This document shows, one piece after another, positions 1 through 10,884 of a stretch of DNA of 64,000 bases. Within the stretch, counting starts at the first letter, position 1; each line of letters opens with the position of its first letter. Under the pieces are notes generated by a model. It did not search any database. It was not told where the DNA came from and was given only the letters and a program-made list of their open reading frames with translations. The position numbers and the translations under genes were made by a program. The DNA is from Symsagittifera roscoffensis (Eukaryota; Xenacoelomorpha; Acoela; Convolutidae). The stretch spans positions 58,784,759 through 58,848,758 of the forward strand of contig NC_087063.1 in assembly GCF_963678635.1 (NCBI RefSeq), written 5' to 3'.

Positions 1-37
1 AGAAAAGACAGATGGACGATGAATCAATCGATCGGTT

Positions 38-718
38 GTGGATGATCTTGTGAGCTTGAGAAGAAGGAGTGATCCTGAAGAATCAACAAACAGAAGGAAC
101 TTCATCATCTCCTCGAAATTTATCGATGGGGTTAAAAGTGACGACTTGAGAACAATGTTGGCAACGTACTACACACTGTCGAAAGATAATGCACCGACTT
201 CGGAAGAGATGAGGCAAAAGACAAGGGAGTACATGTTGATGAAAGCAAAGAAGTACTCGTACTCAGATAATAGGAACATGCAAGGGGGGAGTCAACCACA
301 GAGGTCGTCATGGTACAAGCCTAGAGATGATATGGACAAACGCAAGTCATGACTAAATTGCGGGTCAGCGGATCATCACCTGGCGGATTGCACGACGTAC
401 AAGCTAGGCATGAAGAGTCTGTGATATGTGTCGGATGAGAAGGATATGAGCCAGACGGAAGAACATGAGTTCTACAGTGGCCTGATCATCAAGATAGGTG
501 CGAGATGCTTCTTCTGCAATCAAGTGGGCCACTTCAAGATGGACTGTCCGTTGTTTTGGGAAGCAGTGAAAAACCAAAGTCACCCCAAACACAAGCCAGT
601 GCTGGCGGCGGTACAGAACACGAGGAACAGGCAAGCCGAGTTTGACACAAAAAAAATCGGAACTACCGACAAAAACGGTGAAGGCTGTTGCGCAAGTCAA
701 GAACGCCATAGAAGCTGA
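38..718 (+). pseudogene. gag: gag C-terminal part with two CCHC zinc knuckles (broken)
   Basis: One reading frame with two in-frame stops (at 350 and 421) carries the end of a retrotransposon gag capsid region followed by two nucleic-acid-binding zinc knuckles. The second is complete (CFFCNQVGHFKMDC, about 508-550). The first (NCGSADHHLADC, just after 355) has a TGA stop where its first Cys should be, so one base change both ended the protein and removed a zinc ligand. The N-terminal gag part is outside the window but visible in copy 2 (11467-11973, minus). The frame ends in an A8 run near 648-655, where the protease frame takes over. Confidence 0.85.
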
Positions 719-2019
719 GACCAGGAATTCTCTAGAGATAAACTATGAGAAAGCAGCTGCGGAGGTCATCAACAAAGTGAAACAAGACCTATCAACAAAA
801 GAGATCGAGCAACGACTAAAACAGGAGATCGAAAGGCAGAAGTTAAATGAGACATTAAGTAGGTCAGTGCCAATGCCAGAAGCCGAAGTGGGAGCGACAA
901 AGAGTGGAAATTGCAACACTCTAAAAATGATGACTGGAAAGCCATTCGGCATAACAAAAGTCGGAGCCAGAATAATGTCGATAATCACTGTGGGCGGCCA
1001 TGAAGTAACGAGAAACCTGAGTGAACCAAGCGAACAGACGACAATGCACATTGATTTCTACGCAGATTACTTAAGTGCAATAAGTCCGCAGACAACTTCT
1101 GAAGCCTTGAGGGCACTACTCACAAGAGTTGGTAGCAAGTCAGTCCGAGAATAGGTACACGGAAGCCTTTGGTCCACATGAAGTGATGTTAAATATAGAT
1201 GGAATAAACATCTACACGAAGGTTATGATAACATGTGACGAAGACCTAGCCAGACATATCTACGTGGGCAGGGAAGAACTGAAAGTGAAATCGGTTGGAC
1301 ACTGTGCCATGTTGGAAGAGGATGCAATGCATATCGGTACAGAAGCGGACGTATCGGCACACGTGCTTGACATAAATGGCAAGAGGACCCAGTTACGCGG
1401 GTTACTGGACACAGGAGCGGTCTTGAGCGTTATACCAATCGAAACTTGGTAGCGAATGGGTTTCAACAAAGACGATTTGATAGACTCGAGAATTCGGCTG
1501 TCAGCTGCAAACAAAGGGGCACTGCGGGTACTAGGCAGGACACCAATAATAGCCCTTAACTTGGAGGAACGCAACCTGTGGATGAGCTTTCTTATGGTGG
1601 AAAACCTTGATGATTCTGACCAATTCATTTCAGGCAGAGACTTCATCAGAAATTTCGACGTAACAATTGATCTAAACAATGTCATGTTCAGGATTCGGAA
1701 TCCGGAAATCAAGCACGTAATTAAACCGGTAAATTTAATAATGGCGAACGAGAACAAAACACCGGTATTCTTGAGTAGGAGAGTGAGGCTGAAAGCAAAC
1801 AAAGCGGCAATTGTAAGCTTGCGAATAAAAAATTATAATGAACTAATTGACGACAAGCAAGTATGCATAGTCCCAAATCCATATAGTCGAAGTGCTGCTG
1901 TTTTAGGAAGATCCTTCTCGATTACCAAGAGCGGTCTCTGCGTCAGTGTCTTGTTGAATACTCTTGATATACCCATCACAACAGAGGGGATACAATTTAC
2001 CTGTGAAAACTCGATATGA
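642..2019 (+). pseudogene. Gag-pol linker and retropepsin-type aspartic protease (broken)
   Basis: A charged, helix-prone linker (642-1150) leads into a retropepsin domain. The catalytic motif is in GLLDTGAVLSVIP (about 1405-1443), and the region after the TAG at 1450 contains ISGRDFIRNFDV, resembling the C-terminal conserved segment of gypsy proteases. The frame breaks at about 1148, where this copy lacks five bases present in copy 2; copy 2 reads through as one 271-codon frame. The TAG after VIPIETW is shared by both arms. The enzyme would cut the Gag-Pol polyprotein during particle maturation. No function is expected here. Confidence 0.85.
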
Positions 2020-3408
2020 AACGACTCAAAATGTAAAAAAGAATGAAGTTCTTGATTGTCCCAATCATAGGGACAAGATTTGTATCTTGAGAAGATTAAA
2101 AAAAGTAAAAGATTCATCAAGTCTTGTGAAATCGCTTAAGTCAGAGACAGACAATGGACTTTCGAGCTGTTCAAATTTTCCGGAAAGAACCACACTAGAG
2201 GAAATGGAAATAGATAAACCGGTTTTACCTGAATTAAAGCACTTGAGGGGCAAGGTAACGGATGATCAGCTCGAAGCCATCAAGGACGTACTGGAGCGGA
2301 ATGAGGACGTTTTTTCGAAACATAAGGCAGTCATTGGATCTTGTAATTTTGTTGAACATGAAATAGAGCTTGAAGAGTCGGAGGTGCCGCACAGGGAGGG
2401 GGCGAGGCGTATGGCCCCACACAAATCGGATGCATTTTGAAAAGAGATAGAGACCTTACTAGAGTATGATATGATAGAACCATCCAAATCACCGTGGGTG
2501 TGTGGAGTGGTGATGGCTAAAAAGAAATACGACCAATTGAGGTTTTGTTGTGACTTTCGATACCTGAACTCCGTCACGGTGAAGGATGCCTATCCCATAC
2601 CTAGGTTTCATGAGAGCCTCTCAAAGTTAGGGGACGCAAAATTTTTTACGACTCTTGATTTAGAATTTTTTGGCAGGTTCCACTGAGGAAGCAAGACAGG
2701 GATAAAACAGGGTTTGCCTGCGATCTGGGGCTGTCTCAAGGGAAGAGGACGCCCTTTGGACTTTGCAACGCCACGGCTACGTTTCATTAATTGATGGCAC
2801 ATGCATTGATAGGTGTAACCAAGAAATGTGGCAACCTGGTAATGTGCTACTTGGATGACGTGGTAATTGCGACACCGACACTAGAGGACTACATCGAGCG
2901 ACTAGACGAAGTGTTCGCCTGCATGAAAAGATCGGGACTAAAATGCAAGCCATCAAAGTGCGAAATACTCAAGGACTCGATTAAATACCTGGGGAGGATG
3001 GTGGACAGACACGGCATCAGACCAGACCCAGATGCAGTAGAAGCAGTTCTGACCTGGAAATCGCCAAAAACGGAACATCAACTGATGAGCTTCTTGGGTT
3101 TTGCAAACTTTTACAGGGAGTTCATTAGGGGCTATGCGGACAAAGTGTACCCGATGCAACAACTGATGAGGCACAAGGGCAAGAAATTCACGTGGAACAA
3201 TGCGGCAGAAGAGTCATTCCAGAGAATAAAGAAGGAGTTGTGCGAAGCACCGATGCTAGGGATGCCAATGGAAAAGGGAATGTACGCGCTGGAAGTACGG
3301 GGCACCCAAAGCAGAGATGTTCGCAGTGGTTACCTTTGTCGAAAAATACGGGGCGCCCAAAGCAGAGATTTTCGCAGTGGTTACCTTTGTCAAAAAATAC
3401 GGGGCTAG
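1964..3408 (+). pseudogene. Gypsy-type reverse transcriptase (broken)
   Basis: The N-terminal approach (2160-2440) is followed by the palm with RFCCDFRYLNSVTVKDAYPI, the first catalytic Asp in TLDL (about 2653), a FGLCNATATF block (about 2757-2787) and the YLDD catalytic pair (about 2849). The thumb/connection follows, with YLGRMVD and FLGFANFYREFI. The frame is cut by stops near 2439, 2685 and 2788 and by at least one frameshift around 2670-2760, where the segment after the first Asp reads as nonsense. RT copies element RNA into cDNA; this one cannot be made as one protein. Copy 3 (58782-60072) is intact across the damaged segment but lacks YLDD. Confidence 0.9.
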
Positions 3409-3410
3409 CC
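3296..3410 (+). repeat. 51-bp direct repeat at an RNase H deletion
   Basis: Two near-identical 51-bp units (starting about 3299 and 3350) encode the same 17-residue segment (FAVVTFVEKYGAPKAEI type). They sit where the catalytic N-terminal half of RNase H should be, compared with the longer copy at 58800-59000. The duplicate therefore marks a deletion/duplication scar. It is also present in the inverted arm (7732-7845), so it predates the inverted duplication. Confidence 0.8.
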
Positions 3411-4627
3411 GTTCAAGCTACAACAGGGCACTCAGCTGGTTGAAAACGTACTCAAAGGATCAGAGCTACATAGGGAGATGGATAGTTCGCATGGACGGAT
3501 ACAACATGATATTTGAGCATGGGACGAGAGACAAACGTCAAAATGCCGATAGCTTGAGTAAGAAAACGGAGTTCTACGAGAGACAGGAACAGAGGGAGGC
3601 AGATAGGCCAGAAATCAAAGATGGCTTCTCCTTCATGGATAAAGAAACGTATGATAGTCTTCCACTCACGAGATGGCTCGACAAGTCTGGCAAACCTATA
3701 GACGATCACCCTGAATTACCAAAGGAACGTCCAGAGAAAACAATCTTGAAAAAAAAACCCAAAGGATGTCAATGGAGATAATGCTCAAATCAAAAATTGT
3801 GAGGGAGACACTCAAGGCAAAAGGCTATGATCTCAACCAAGTAGAAACGGGAAGAGCAGAGATAGATGAAGACTTGAAGAGAGTACTCGAGAAACTGGGA
3901 GACGATAAACCCGTGGTAAAAGAAAATGGTGAAGAGGAACCATAGTTCACGATATTGAGAAGGAATGATGCGGATGGTGGCGAGGATCCTTGAAAGAAAA
4001 GAAACCTGATGGAAAAGAAGTTGTGCAGCCATTGGTTGAGAGAATCCCTGAGGACATACTTGAGCGGACTATGGTCAGGAAGAAGAAGGTGGCATTCAAG
4101 GAGGAGGCTGAACACCTTGGACCTAGTCAAGAGTCCAGGGAGTGGCCCATTGCAGAGGAAGATGCTGAAGAAGAAAATTTGAAGAATTGGATGAAGACTC
4201 AGAGAAGAGCAGCGATGACCAAGATAGTCTATGCATGATATTGGCAGAAGAGAAGATGAGGCACTGCGACAGGGAGCTAGAGACGGATCCCTCCTCAGGA
4301 ACGTACAAATTGGATCAGCAGGATGTGCGCGGAGATGAAAAACTTGAGAAAATTGCAGTATCAAGGAAACCGTTCAGGGAGCTATCATGCAACTCGAATG
4401 TCAGAACAAACCTGGTGCCAGAAGATGACAGGAAGGTCTTGAGGAGCATAGTTTGCGTCAAACTGAAAGATGACATCCACAGTCCCGGAGAAATGAATGG
4501 TCAAATAATGGCACTGAAGGAACACGTCAAGGCGAGATATAGGCTGTCGGATGTGATACGAGCCCAAAAGAATGACAAGAGGACAAGCAACCTCTCCAGA
4601 TGGATCCGGGCGGGAGCCCAAGAGTAA
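3409..4627 (+). pseudogene. RNase H C-terminal remnant and RNase H-integrase linker
   Basis: Residues such as SYIGRWIVRMDGYNMIFEHG and NADSLSK (3465-3565) match the end of gypsy RNase H, where the substrate strand is handled. The catalytic first Asp region is missing. A long charged linker of no recognised fold follows, with blocks DSLPLTRWLDKSGKPI and IPEDILERTMVRKKKV, which recur in copy 3 and mark a family-specific spacer before integrase. Frames change at about 3780, 3950 and 4230. Not an active RNase H. Confidence 0.75.
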
Positions 4628-4639
4628 GGGGATCTGAAG

Positions 4640-5887
4640 AAGACAGCTACATGATCTTGAGCCAGTTCTACAAAGAGAGAAAAGATTTATCACACAGCTG
4701 ATGGGGTGGTAGCATGCAGGAAAAAGGATGAGGAGAAGTTACTACACAAGCATAACCTCATCATACTACCACAATTGTACCAGACGGAGGTTTTATTCAG
4801 ATCACACGATCAATTGGGGCATCAGGGGATAGGCAAAGTGCAACAGAGAACACTACACAGGTTTGATTGGCCGGGATTAAGGAAGGCCTGCGAGAGCCTG
4901 TCTGGCATGTCTACAGGTGAAAGATCCAAGGAGGATGGAGTTCCTGCTCAAGTCCGTTGAGAGCTCGGAAATCATTGAGGTTGTGCAGATAGACCATCAC
5001 AAGATCTGCATGACAGAGTCGGGATATAACCAGATACTGGTCATAATAGACCACTTTACGAAATTGGCGAAGCGGTGCCCTGTCAAACAGCTTCAGCGGA
5101 GGAGACTTGTGACCACTTGATAACACATTGGATATCACGATATGTTTGTCCGATGACATTTCAGTCAGACAACAGGAAAACCTTCGTGGGTGACCTCACA
5201 AAAGAATTGATGAAGAGGTCACACATTGCTCAAGCGCACTCCACGCTTTACCATCCTCAGACTAACGTGTTAGTGGAGAGACAGAACAGAACATTAGTGA
5301 ACATGCTGAGTGTATAATGCTCGAGATACATGTCAGACTGGGATAAAAAACTGCCGCAAAAAGTCGGGGCTTACAACAGCAAGCAACACTCGACAACAGG
5401 ATTTAGTCCCTTCATGATGTTAACGGGCAGGGAGAGAGCAATGCCCCTAACGTTCTTTTACCCAGAATACGAAGGAAAAAAGACCTCGCCTCAAGCTTAT
5501 GTGAAGGAAGCGGTCACGAGGCAACAGGAACTAAACGAGCTCTGCAGGAGGAACACGGCGCAATCACAAATGAGGTAGCGGAAGAAATACGATGAGAAGA
5601 TACTTCAAACTAAACCGTATGCATTGGGCCAATACGGCTGGGTGTTCCAGAATGTTTTACCTACTAAGGGTACGAAAACATTACTCAAGAATTGTCGAGG
5701 ACCGTTCATGATCACGGAAGTACACCAGCAGGGACGGCTCTACCGCTTGAGTACGGGGCGAGCAGCGCATTACGAAAATCTGAAGCCTCACGTCCCATCT
5801 CTGGATGACTGGTGCGTACCTCAGAATATGGAGGGACTAGAGTACCTATTGGTAGAGACAGCATGCGAAGTGAACGAAAAAGGCTGA
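4640..5887 (+). pseudogene. Gypsy-type integrase (broken)
   Basis: Zinc-binding N-domain: the His pair lies around HDQLGHQGIGKV (4806-4845), but the Cys pair is lost to a frameshift near 4900. Catalytic core: first Asp in VVQIDHH (about 4990), second in FQSDN (about 5165), Glu in VERQNRTL (about 5275), giving the DDE triad. The C-terminal GPF-type domain is at GPFMITEVHQ to HYENLKPHV (5700-5790). Integrase inserts element cDNA into host DNA. Frames are broken near 4905, 5117, 5316 and 5576, so it is inactive. Confidence 0.9.
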
Positions 5888-5911
5888 GAAAAGAATGGTG
5901 GCAACGAGGAC

Positions 5912-6650
5912 GTGAGCTTGGACGACAATGAAAAGATAGAAGCAGGCTCAGATGCGGAATCCTTTGTAGAAGAAGACTGGAATGATCCAGAGCAGAACGA
6001 GGTGCCAAAGTGGACGGAACCGGACTTGCCAATAACAGCAGAAACAAGGAGTGGCAACCGCAAACGGAGAGGCATGAGGTACAATAGGTACGGGGATGAT
6101 TTCTTGATTGATAAGATACAGCCTGATGAGCTAGGCGAGGAGTTACTGAGTGTGGGTGAGTTGGTAGCGGAGGACGAATGGCAAATAATCAACGACAGCG
6201 AACACTATCCGCAAGAGGACTACTCCACACCAGAACAAGAAACAGATCTTGAGCAGAGCGAGATGGAGAGGAGGGAAAACACAAACTTGAGAATACTAGA
6301 GTGGATGCGCGATGTCAAGAGCAAAGGAGATGAAGAGCAAAGCATCCAGCAGGTCGACGTGTCAGCAGAAAAACACGTGAAAACGAAGGATCTTCGGTTG
6401 GACAGCAACCGACAGGCCGCTCGAGATACCGCCAGATAATTTAGAGCCAGCATCATTGACGGGGAGGTCGATAAATATTTTTGCCCGGGGAAGGGGGTAG
6501 GACTTACCCACACCGAAAATTTGATGATAAAGAAACTCAGAGAAGTGGAAGAGACTAGCGGCTGGAACTGGAGGAGGAAGAGGGTGAGCGTACCATAAAA
6601 CAAAACTTCAAAACAAAATTTGAGATACCCAATGAATAATCGGAGAACAT
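5912..6650 (+). pseudogene. Post-integrase acidic region, family-specific
   Basis: An acidic, low-complexity region (5912-6439) is followed by a conserved stretch around GVGLTHTENLMIKKLRE (6490-6545) that recurs in the other two gypsy copies (18580-18640 plus strand and about 55770 minus strand). It links the integrase C-domain to the macro-like domain. I recognise no fold. Conservation between diverged copies suggests it was part of the protein rather than 3' UTR. Stops at 6437 and 6596 break it here. Confidence 0.6.
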
Positions 6651-7065
6651 CCTGATAACGGACAGCGACTTCATTTTGTCAGACAGGACTAGCGCGATCT
6701 GTATAACGGCGGACATGAGACTAGAGACCGACTTCAAGAGAAAATATCAGAACGTTTCTATTTAGACAGAGGCCGGGGTTGGGAGGAATGGCTGCGCATC
6801 CTCCATCAGTTTCACAAGTCCCGGGTAAATACCTTTGCTTTCTGGTAACGAGGATCAATGAAAGGAACACGATAGATCCTGAGCACGTGATGTTGGCACT
6901 AACGAGGCTGAGAGACTTCATGGTCGAAAGAAGATTAATGGAGGTCTCGATGCCCCTTTATGACCCAAACAGGGGCAAGTTGAGCCCAAAGGAGTTATAC
7001 GCCATCCTACAGAAACAGAGATAATGGTACACCTACACAAGAAATACTACTTGAGTATCGCCTGA
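6650..7065 (+). pseudogene. Macro-like domain (OARD1/TARG1 type), broken
   Basis: The order matches small ADP-ribose-binding macro domains: ITDSDFILSDRT (acidic residue where the adenine is bound), ITADMRLETDFKRKYQN (compare the S-A-D-x-x-M...F-K-K-F helix), then PGKYLCFLVTR (central strand), an amphipathic helix ending LTRLRDFMVERRL, and VSMPLYDPNRGKL where the family has P-R-I-G-C-G-L-D. Family members bind or remove ADP-ribose. Here the G-x-G-L-D loop is D-P-N-R, so hydrolysis looks unlikely even before the frameshifts (near 6757 and 7020). The fold call is from motif order only. Confidence 0.6.
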
Positions 7066-7300
7066 GTTACGGGCGGACAATGAAGGTCTCGAGTTAGGTA
7101 CATGGGGATCTCGAGTTAGGTACATAGGGGCGCCAAGCAGGTAGATGGATTTTAACTCAGTTGGCATGACAATTAATTTTTAGAGAGTTGAAGATGCTAA
7201 AACATGAAATGAATCTGCATGCCCTTAAAACTTACAATTGAACTATTTTAGAAAATAGATGGAGGGATAATGTTTTAAACACAATAATGAGGGTGGGTTT
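7066..7300. other. Noncoding 3' flank of copy 1
   Basis: No gene. Two copies of a 24-bp unit (tctcgagttaggtacat plus a short tail) lie in tandem at about 7085-7130. The remainder is A+T-rich and runs into the gap. In other copies M1 of the accessory region would start within about 400-450 bp, but nothing similar is seen here. Confidence 0.6.
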
Positions 7301-7500
7301 NNNNNNNNNNNNNNNNNNNNNNNNNNNNNNNNNNNNNNNNNNNNNNNNNNNNNNNNNNNNNNNNNNNNNNNNNNNNNNNNNNNNNNNNNNNNNNNNNNNN
7401 NNNNNNNNNNNNNNNNNNNNNNNNNNNNNNNNNNNNNNNNNNNNNNNNNNNNNNNNNNNNNNNNNNNNNNNNNNNNNNNNNNNNNNNNNNNNNNNNNNNN
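7301..7500. other. Assembly gap (200 N)
   Basis: Exactly 200 N. This looks like a placeholder of fixed length, so the true distance and content are unknown. The inverted arm resumes directly after it, in the middle of the RNase H-integrase linker. Confidence 0.99.
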
Positions 7501-7696
7501 TCCATGAAGGAGAAGCCATCTTTGATTTCTGGCCTATCTGCCTCCCTCTGTTCCTGTCTCTCGTAGAACTCCGTTTTCTTACTCAAGCTATCGGCATTTT
7601 GACGTTTGTCTCTCGTCCCATGCTCAAATATCATGTTGTATCCGTCCATGCGAACTATCCATCTCCCTATGTAGCTCTGATCCTTTGAGTACGTTT

Positions 7697-9557
7697 TCAA
7701 CCAGCTGAGTGCCCTGTTGTAGCTTGAACGGCTAGCCCCGTATTTTTTGACAAAGGTAACCACTGCGAAAATCTCTGCTTTGGGCGCCCCGTATTTTTCG
7801 ACAAAGGTAACCACTGCGAACATCTCTGCTTTGGGTGCCCCGTACTTCCAGCGCGTACATTCCCTTTTCCATTGGCATCCCTAGCATCGGTGCTTCGCAC
7901 AACTCCTTCTTTATTCTCTGGAATGACTCTTCTGCCGCATTGTTCCACGTGAATTTCTTGCCCTTGTGCCTCATCAGTTGTTGCATCGGGTACACTTTGT
8001 CCGCATAGCCCCTAATGAACTCCCTGTAAAAGTTTGCAAAACCCAAGAAGCTCATCAGTTGATGTTCCGTTTTTGGCGATTTCCAGGTCAGAACTGCTTC
8101 TACTGCATCTGGGTCTGGTCTGATGCCGTGTCTGTCCACCATCCTCCCCAGGTATTTAATCGAGTCCTTGAGTATTTCGCACTTTGATGGCTTGCATTTT
8201 AGTCCCGATCTTTTCATGCAGGCGAACACTTCGTCTAGTCGCTCGATGTAGTCCTCTAGTGTCGGTGTCGCAATTACCACGTCATCCAAGTAGCACATTA
8301 CCAGGTTGCCACATTTCTTGGTTACACCTATCAATGCATGTGCCATCAATTAATGAAACGTAGCCGTGGCGTTGCAAAGTCCAAAGGGCGTCCTCTTCCC
8401 TTGGGACAGCCCCAGATCGCAGGCAAACCCTGTTTTATCCCTGTCTTGCTTCCTCAGTGGAACCTGCCAAAAAATTCTAAATCAAGAGTCGTAAAAAATT
8501 TTGCGTCCCCTAACTTTGAGAGGCTCTCATGAATCCTAGGTATGGGATAGGCATCCTTCACCGTGACGGAGTTCAGGTATCGAAAGTCACAACAAAACCT
8601 CAATTGGTCGCATTTCTTTTTAGCCATCACCACTCCACACACCCACGGTGATTTGGATGGTTCTATCATATCATACTCTAGTAAGGTCTCTATCTCTTTT
8701 CAACATGCATCAAATTTGTGTGGGGTCATACGCCTCGCCCCCTCACTGTGCGGCACTGCCGACTCTTCAAGCTCTATTTCATGTTTAACAAAATTACAAC
8801 ATCCAATGTCTGCCTTATGTTTCAAAATAACGTCCTCGTTCCGCTCTAGTACGTCTTTGATGGCTTCGAGCTGATCATCGGTTACCTTGCCCCTCAAGTG
8901 CTTTATTTCAGGTAAAACCGGTTTATCTATTTCCATTTCCTCTAGTGTGGGTCTTTTCGGAAAATTCGAACAGCTCGGAAGTCCACCGTCTGTCTCTGGT
9001 TTGGCTATCACCACTCCACACGCCCACGGTGATTTGGATGGTTCTATCATACCATACTATAATATGGTCTCTATCTCTTTTCTGATTGCATCCGATTTGT
9101 GTGGGGCCATACGCCTCGCCCCCTCCCTGTGCGGCACCTCAGACTCTTCAAGCTCTATTTCATGTTCAACAAAATTACAAGATCCAATGACTGCCTTATG
9201 TTTCGAAAAAACGTCCTCATTGCGCTCCAGTACGTCCTTGATGGCTTCGAGCTGATCATCCGCTACCTTGCCCCTCAAGTGCTTTAATTCAGGTAAAACC
9301 GGTTTATCTATTTCCGTTTCCTCTAGTGTGGTTCTTTCCGGAAAATTTGAACAGCTCGAAAGTCCATTGTCTGTCTCTGACTTAAGCGATTTCACAAGAC
9401 TTGATGAATCTTTTACTTTTTTTAATCTTCTCAAGATACAAATCTTGTCCCTATGATTGGTACAATCAAGAACTTCATTCTTTTTTACATTTTGAGTCGT
9501 TTCATATCGAGTTTTCACAGGTAAATTGTATCCCCTCTGTTGTGATGGGTATATCAA
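7697..9557 (-). pseudogene. Gypsy-type reverse transcriptase (broken, with internal duplication)
   Basis: Same content as 1964-3408: RT approach (9557-9057), a duplicated approach (9050-8700), palm with CDFRYLNSVTVKDAYPI (about 8610), first catalytic Asp, YLDD (about 8291) and thumb/connection to 7732. The tandem duplication inserts a second copy of the segment ending CGVVIAK upstream of the palm, keeping frame (381 bp = 127 codons). Stops at the unit ends and the same post-Asp damage as in copy 1 make it inactive. Confidence 0.88.
8620..9381 (-). repeat. 381-bp tandem duplication inside the RT region
   Basis: Units about 9381-9001 and 9000-8620, offset exactly 381 bp, covering ETDNGLSSCSNF...CGVVMAK. 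The units differ at many positions (for example HKAVIGSC versus HKADIGCC), so the duplication is not recent. Copy 1 has a single unit whose end resembles the second unit and whose body resembles the first. That is what loss by recombination between the two units would leave. Confidence 0.85.
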
Positions 9558-10884
9558 GAGTATTCAACAAGACACTGACGCAGAGACCGCTCTTGGTAAT
9601 CGAGAAGGATCTTTCTAAAACAGCAGCACTTCGACTATTTGGATTTGGGACTATGCATACTTGCTTGTCGTCAATTAGTTCATTATAATTTTTCATTCGC
9701 AAGCTTACAATTGCCGCTTCGTTTGCTTTCAGCCTCACTCTCCTACTCAAGAATACCGGTGTTTTGTTCTCGTTCGCCATTATTAAATTTACCGGTTTAA
9801 TTACGTGCTTGATTTCCGGATTCCGAATCCTGAACATGACATTGTTTAGATCAATTGTTACGTCGAAATTTCTGATGAAGTCTCTGCCTGAAATGAATTG
9901 GTCAGAATCATCAAGGTTTTCCACCATAAGAAAGCTCATCCACAGGTTGCGTTCCTCCAAGTTAAGGGCTATTATTGGTGTCCTGCCTAGTACCCGCAGT
10001 GCCCCTTTGTTTGCAGCTGACAGCCGAATTATCGAGTCTATCAAATCGCCTTTGTTGAAACCCATTCGCTACCAAGTTTCGATTGGTATAACGCTCAAGA
10101 CCGCTCCTGTGTCCAGTAACCCGCGTAACTGGGTCCTCTTGCCATTTATGTCAAGCACGTGTGCCGATACGTCCGCTTCTGTACCGATATGCATTGCATC
10201 CTCTTCCAACATGGCACAGTGTCCAACCAATTTCACTTTCAGTTCTTCCCTGCCCACGTAGATATGTCTGGCTAGGTCTTCGTCACATGTTATCATAACC
10301 TTCGTGTAGATGTTTATTCCATCTATATTTAACATCACTTCATGTGGACCAAAGGCTTCCGTGTACCTATTCTCGACGCGGACTGACTTGCTACCAACTC
10401 TTGTGAGTAGTGCCCTCAAGGCTTCAGAAGTTGTCTGCGGACTTATTGCACTTAAGTAATCTGCGTAGAAATCATTGTGCATTGTCGTCTGTTCGCTTGG
10501 TTCACTCAGGTTTCTCGTTACTTCATGGCCGCCCACAGTGATTATCGACATTATTCTGGCTCCGACTTTTGTTATGCCGAATGGCTTTCCAGTCATCATT
10601 TTTAGAGTGTTGCAATTTCCACTCTTTGTCGCTCCCACTTCGGCTTCTGGCATTGGCACTGACCTACTTAATGTCTCATTTAACTTCTGCCTTTCGATCT
10701 CCTGTTTTAGTCGTTGCTCGATCTCTTTTGTTGATAGGTCTTGTTTCACTTTGTTGATGACCTCCGCAGCTGCTTTCTCATAGTTTATCTCTAGAGAATT
10801 CCTGGTCTCAGCTTCTATGGCGTTCTTGACTTGCGCAACAGCCTTCACCGTTTTTGTCGGTAGTTCCGATTTTTTTTGTGTCAA
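9502..10884 (-). pseudogene. Gag-pol linker and aspartic protease
   Basis: A 271-codon open frame (10884-10069) carries the charged linker and the retropepsin core with LLDTGAVLSVIP near its end. After a TAG shared with copy 1, a second frame (10065-9502) carries ISGRDFIRNFDV and further conserved sequence. This copy keeps five bases (around 10374) lost from copy 1, so the linker and protease are in one frame. The role would be polyprotein processing. The stop between the catalytic motif and the C-terminal part makes it non-functional unless read through. Confidence 0.85.

Larger units (their letters stand above)
1..3639 (+). repeat. Inverted duplication, left arm
   Basis: This stretch reappears in reverse complement at 7501-11525. 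Pairing is almost base for base: positions add to 11140 near the gap side and to 11526 near the outer end. The change in sum comes from a 381-bp tandem duplication and a 5-bp insertion in the other arm. Both arms share the same stops and frameshifts, so the duplication is younger than the decay of the element. The arm starts at the window edge and may extend further left. It could be a real inverted duplication or an assembly artefact, because the right arm begins exactly at a run of N. Confidence 0.95.
1..7065 (+). mobile_element. Gypsy-like retroelement, copy 1, 5' truncated by window
   Basis: In order: gag C-terminal part with zinc knuckles, aspartic protease, reverse transcriptase, remnant RNase H, integrase with DDE residues and GPF-type C-terminal domain, a post-integrase region and a macro-like domain. 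The order protease-RT-RNase H-integrase is that of Ty3/gypsy elements (Metaviridae). Every gene is interrupted by stops or frameshifts, so the copy is dead. No LTR was recognised after 7065, and the gap at 7301 hides what follows. In two other copies in this window the same 3' end is followed by a large accessory region, which may have been lost or lie in the gap here. Confidence 0.9.

Noticed and set aside
404-709. Minus-strand frame opposite gag
   Set aside because: Shadow of the gag zinc-knuckle frame; the same shadow appears in the inverted copy.
7066-7300. Right LTR of copy 1
   Set aside because: No matching sequence upstream of gag copy 2 was found, and the 24-bp tandem pair is too short to define an LTR.
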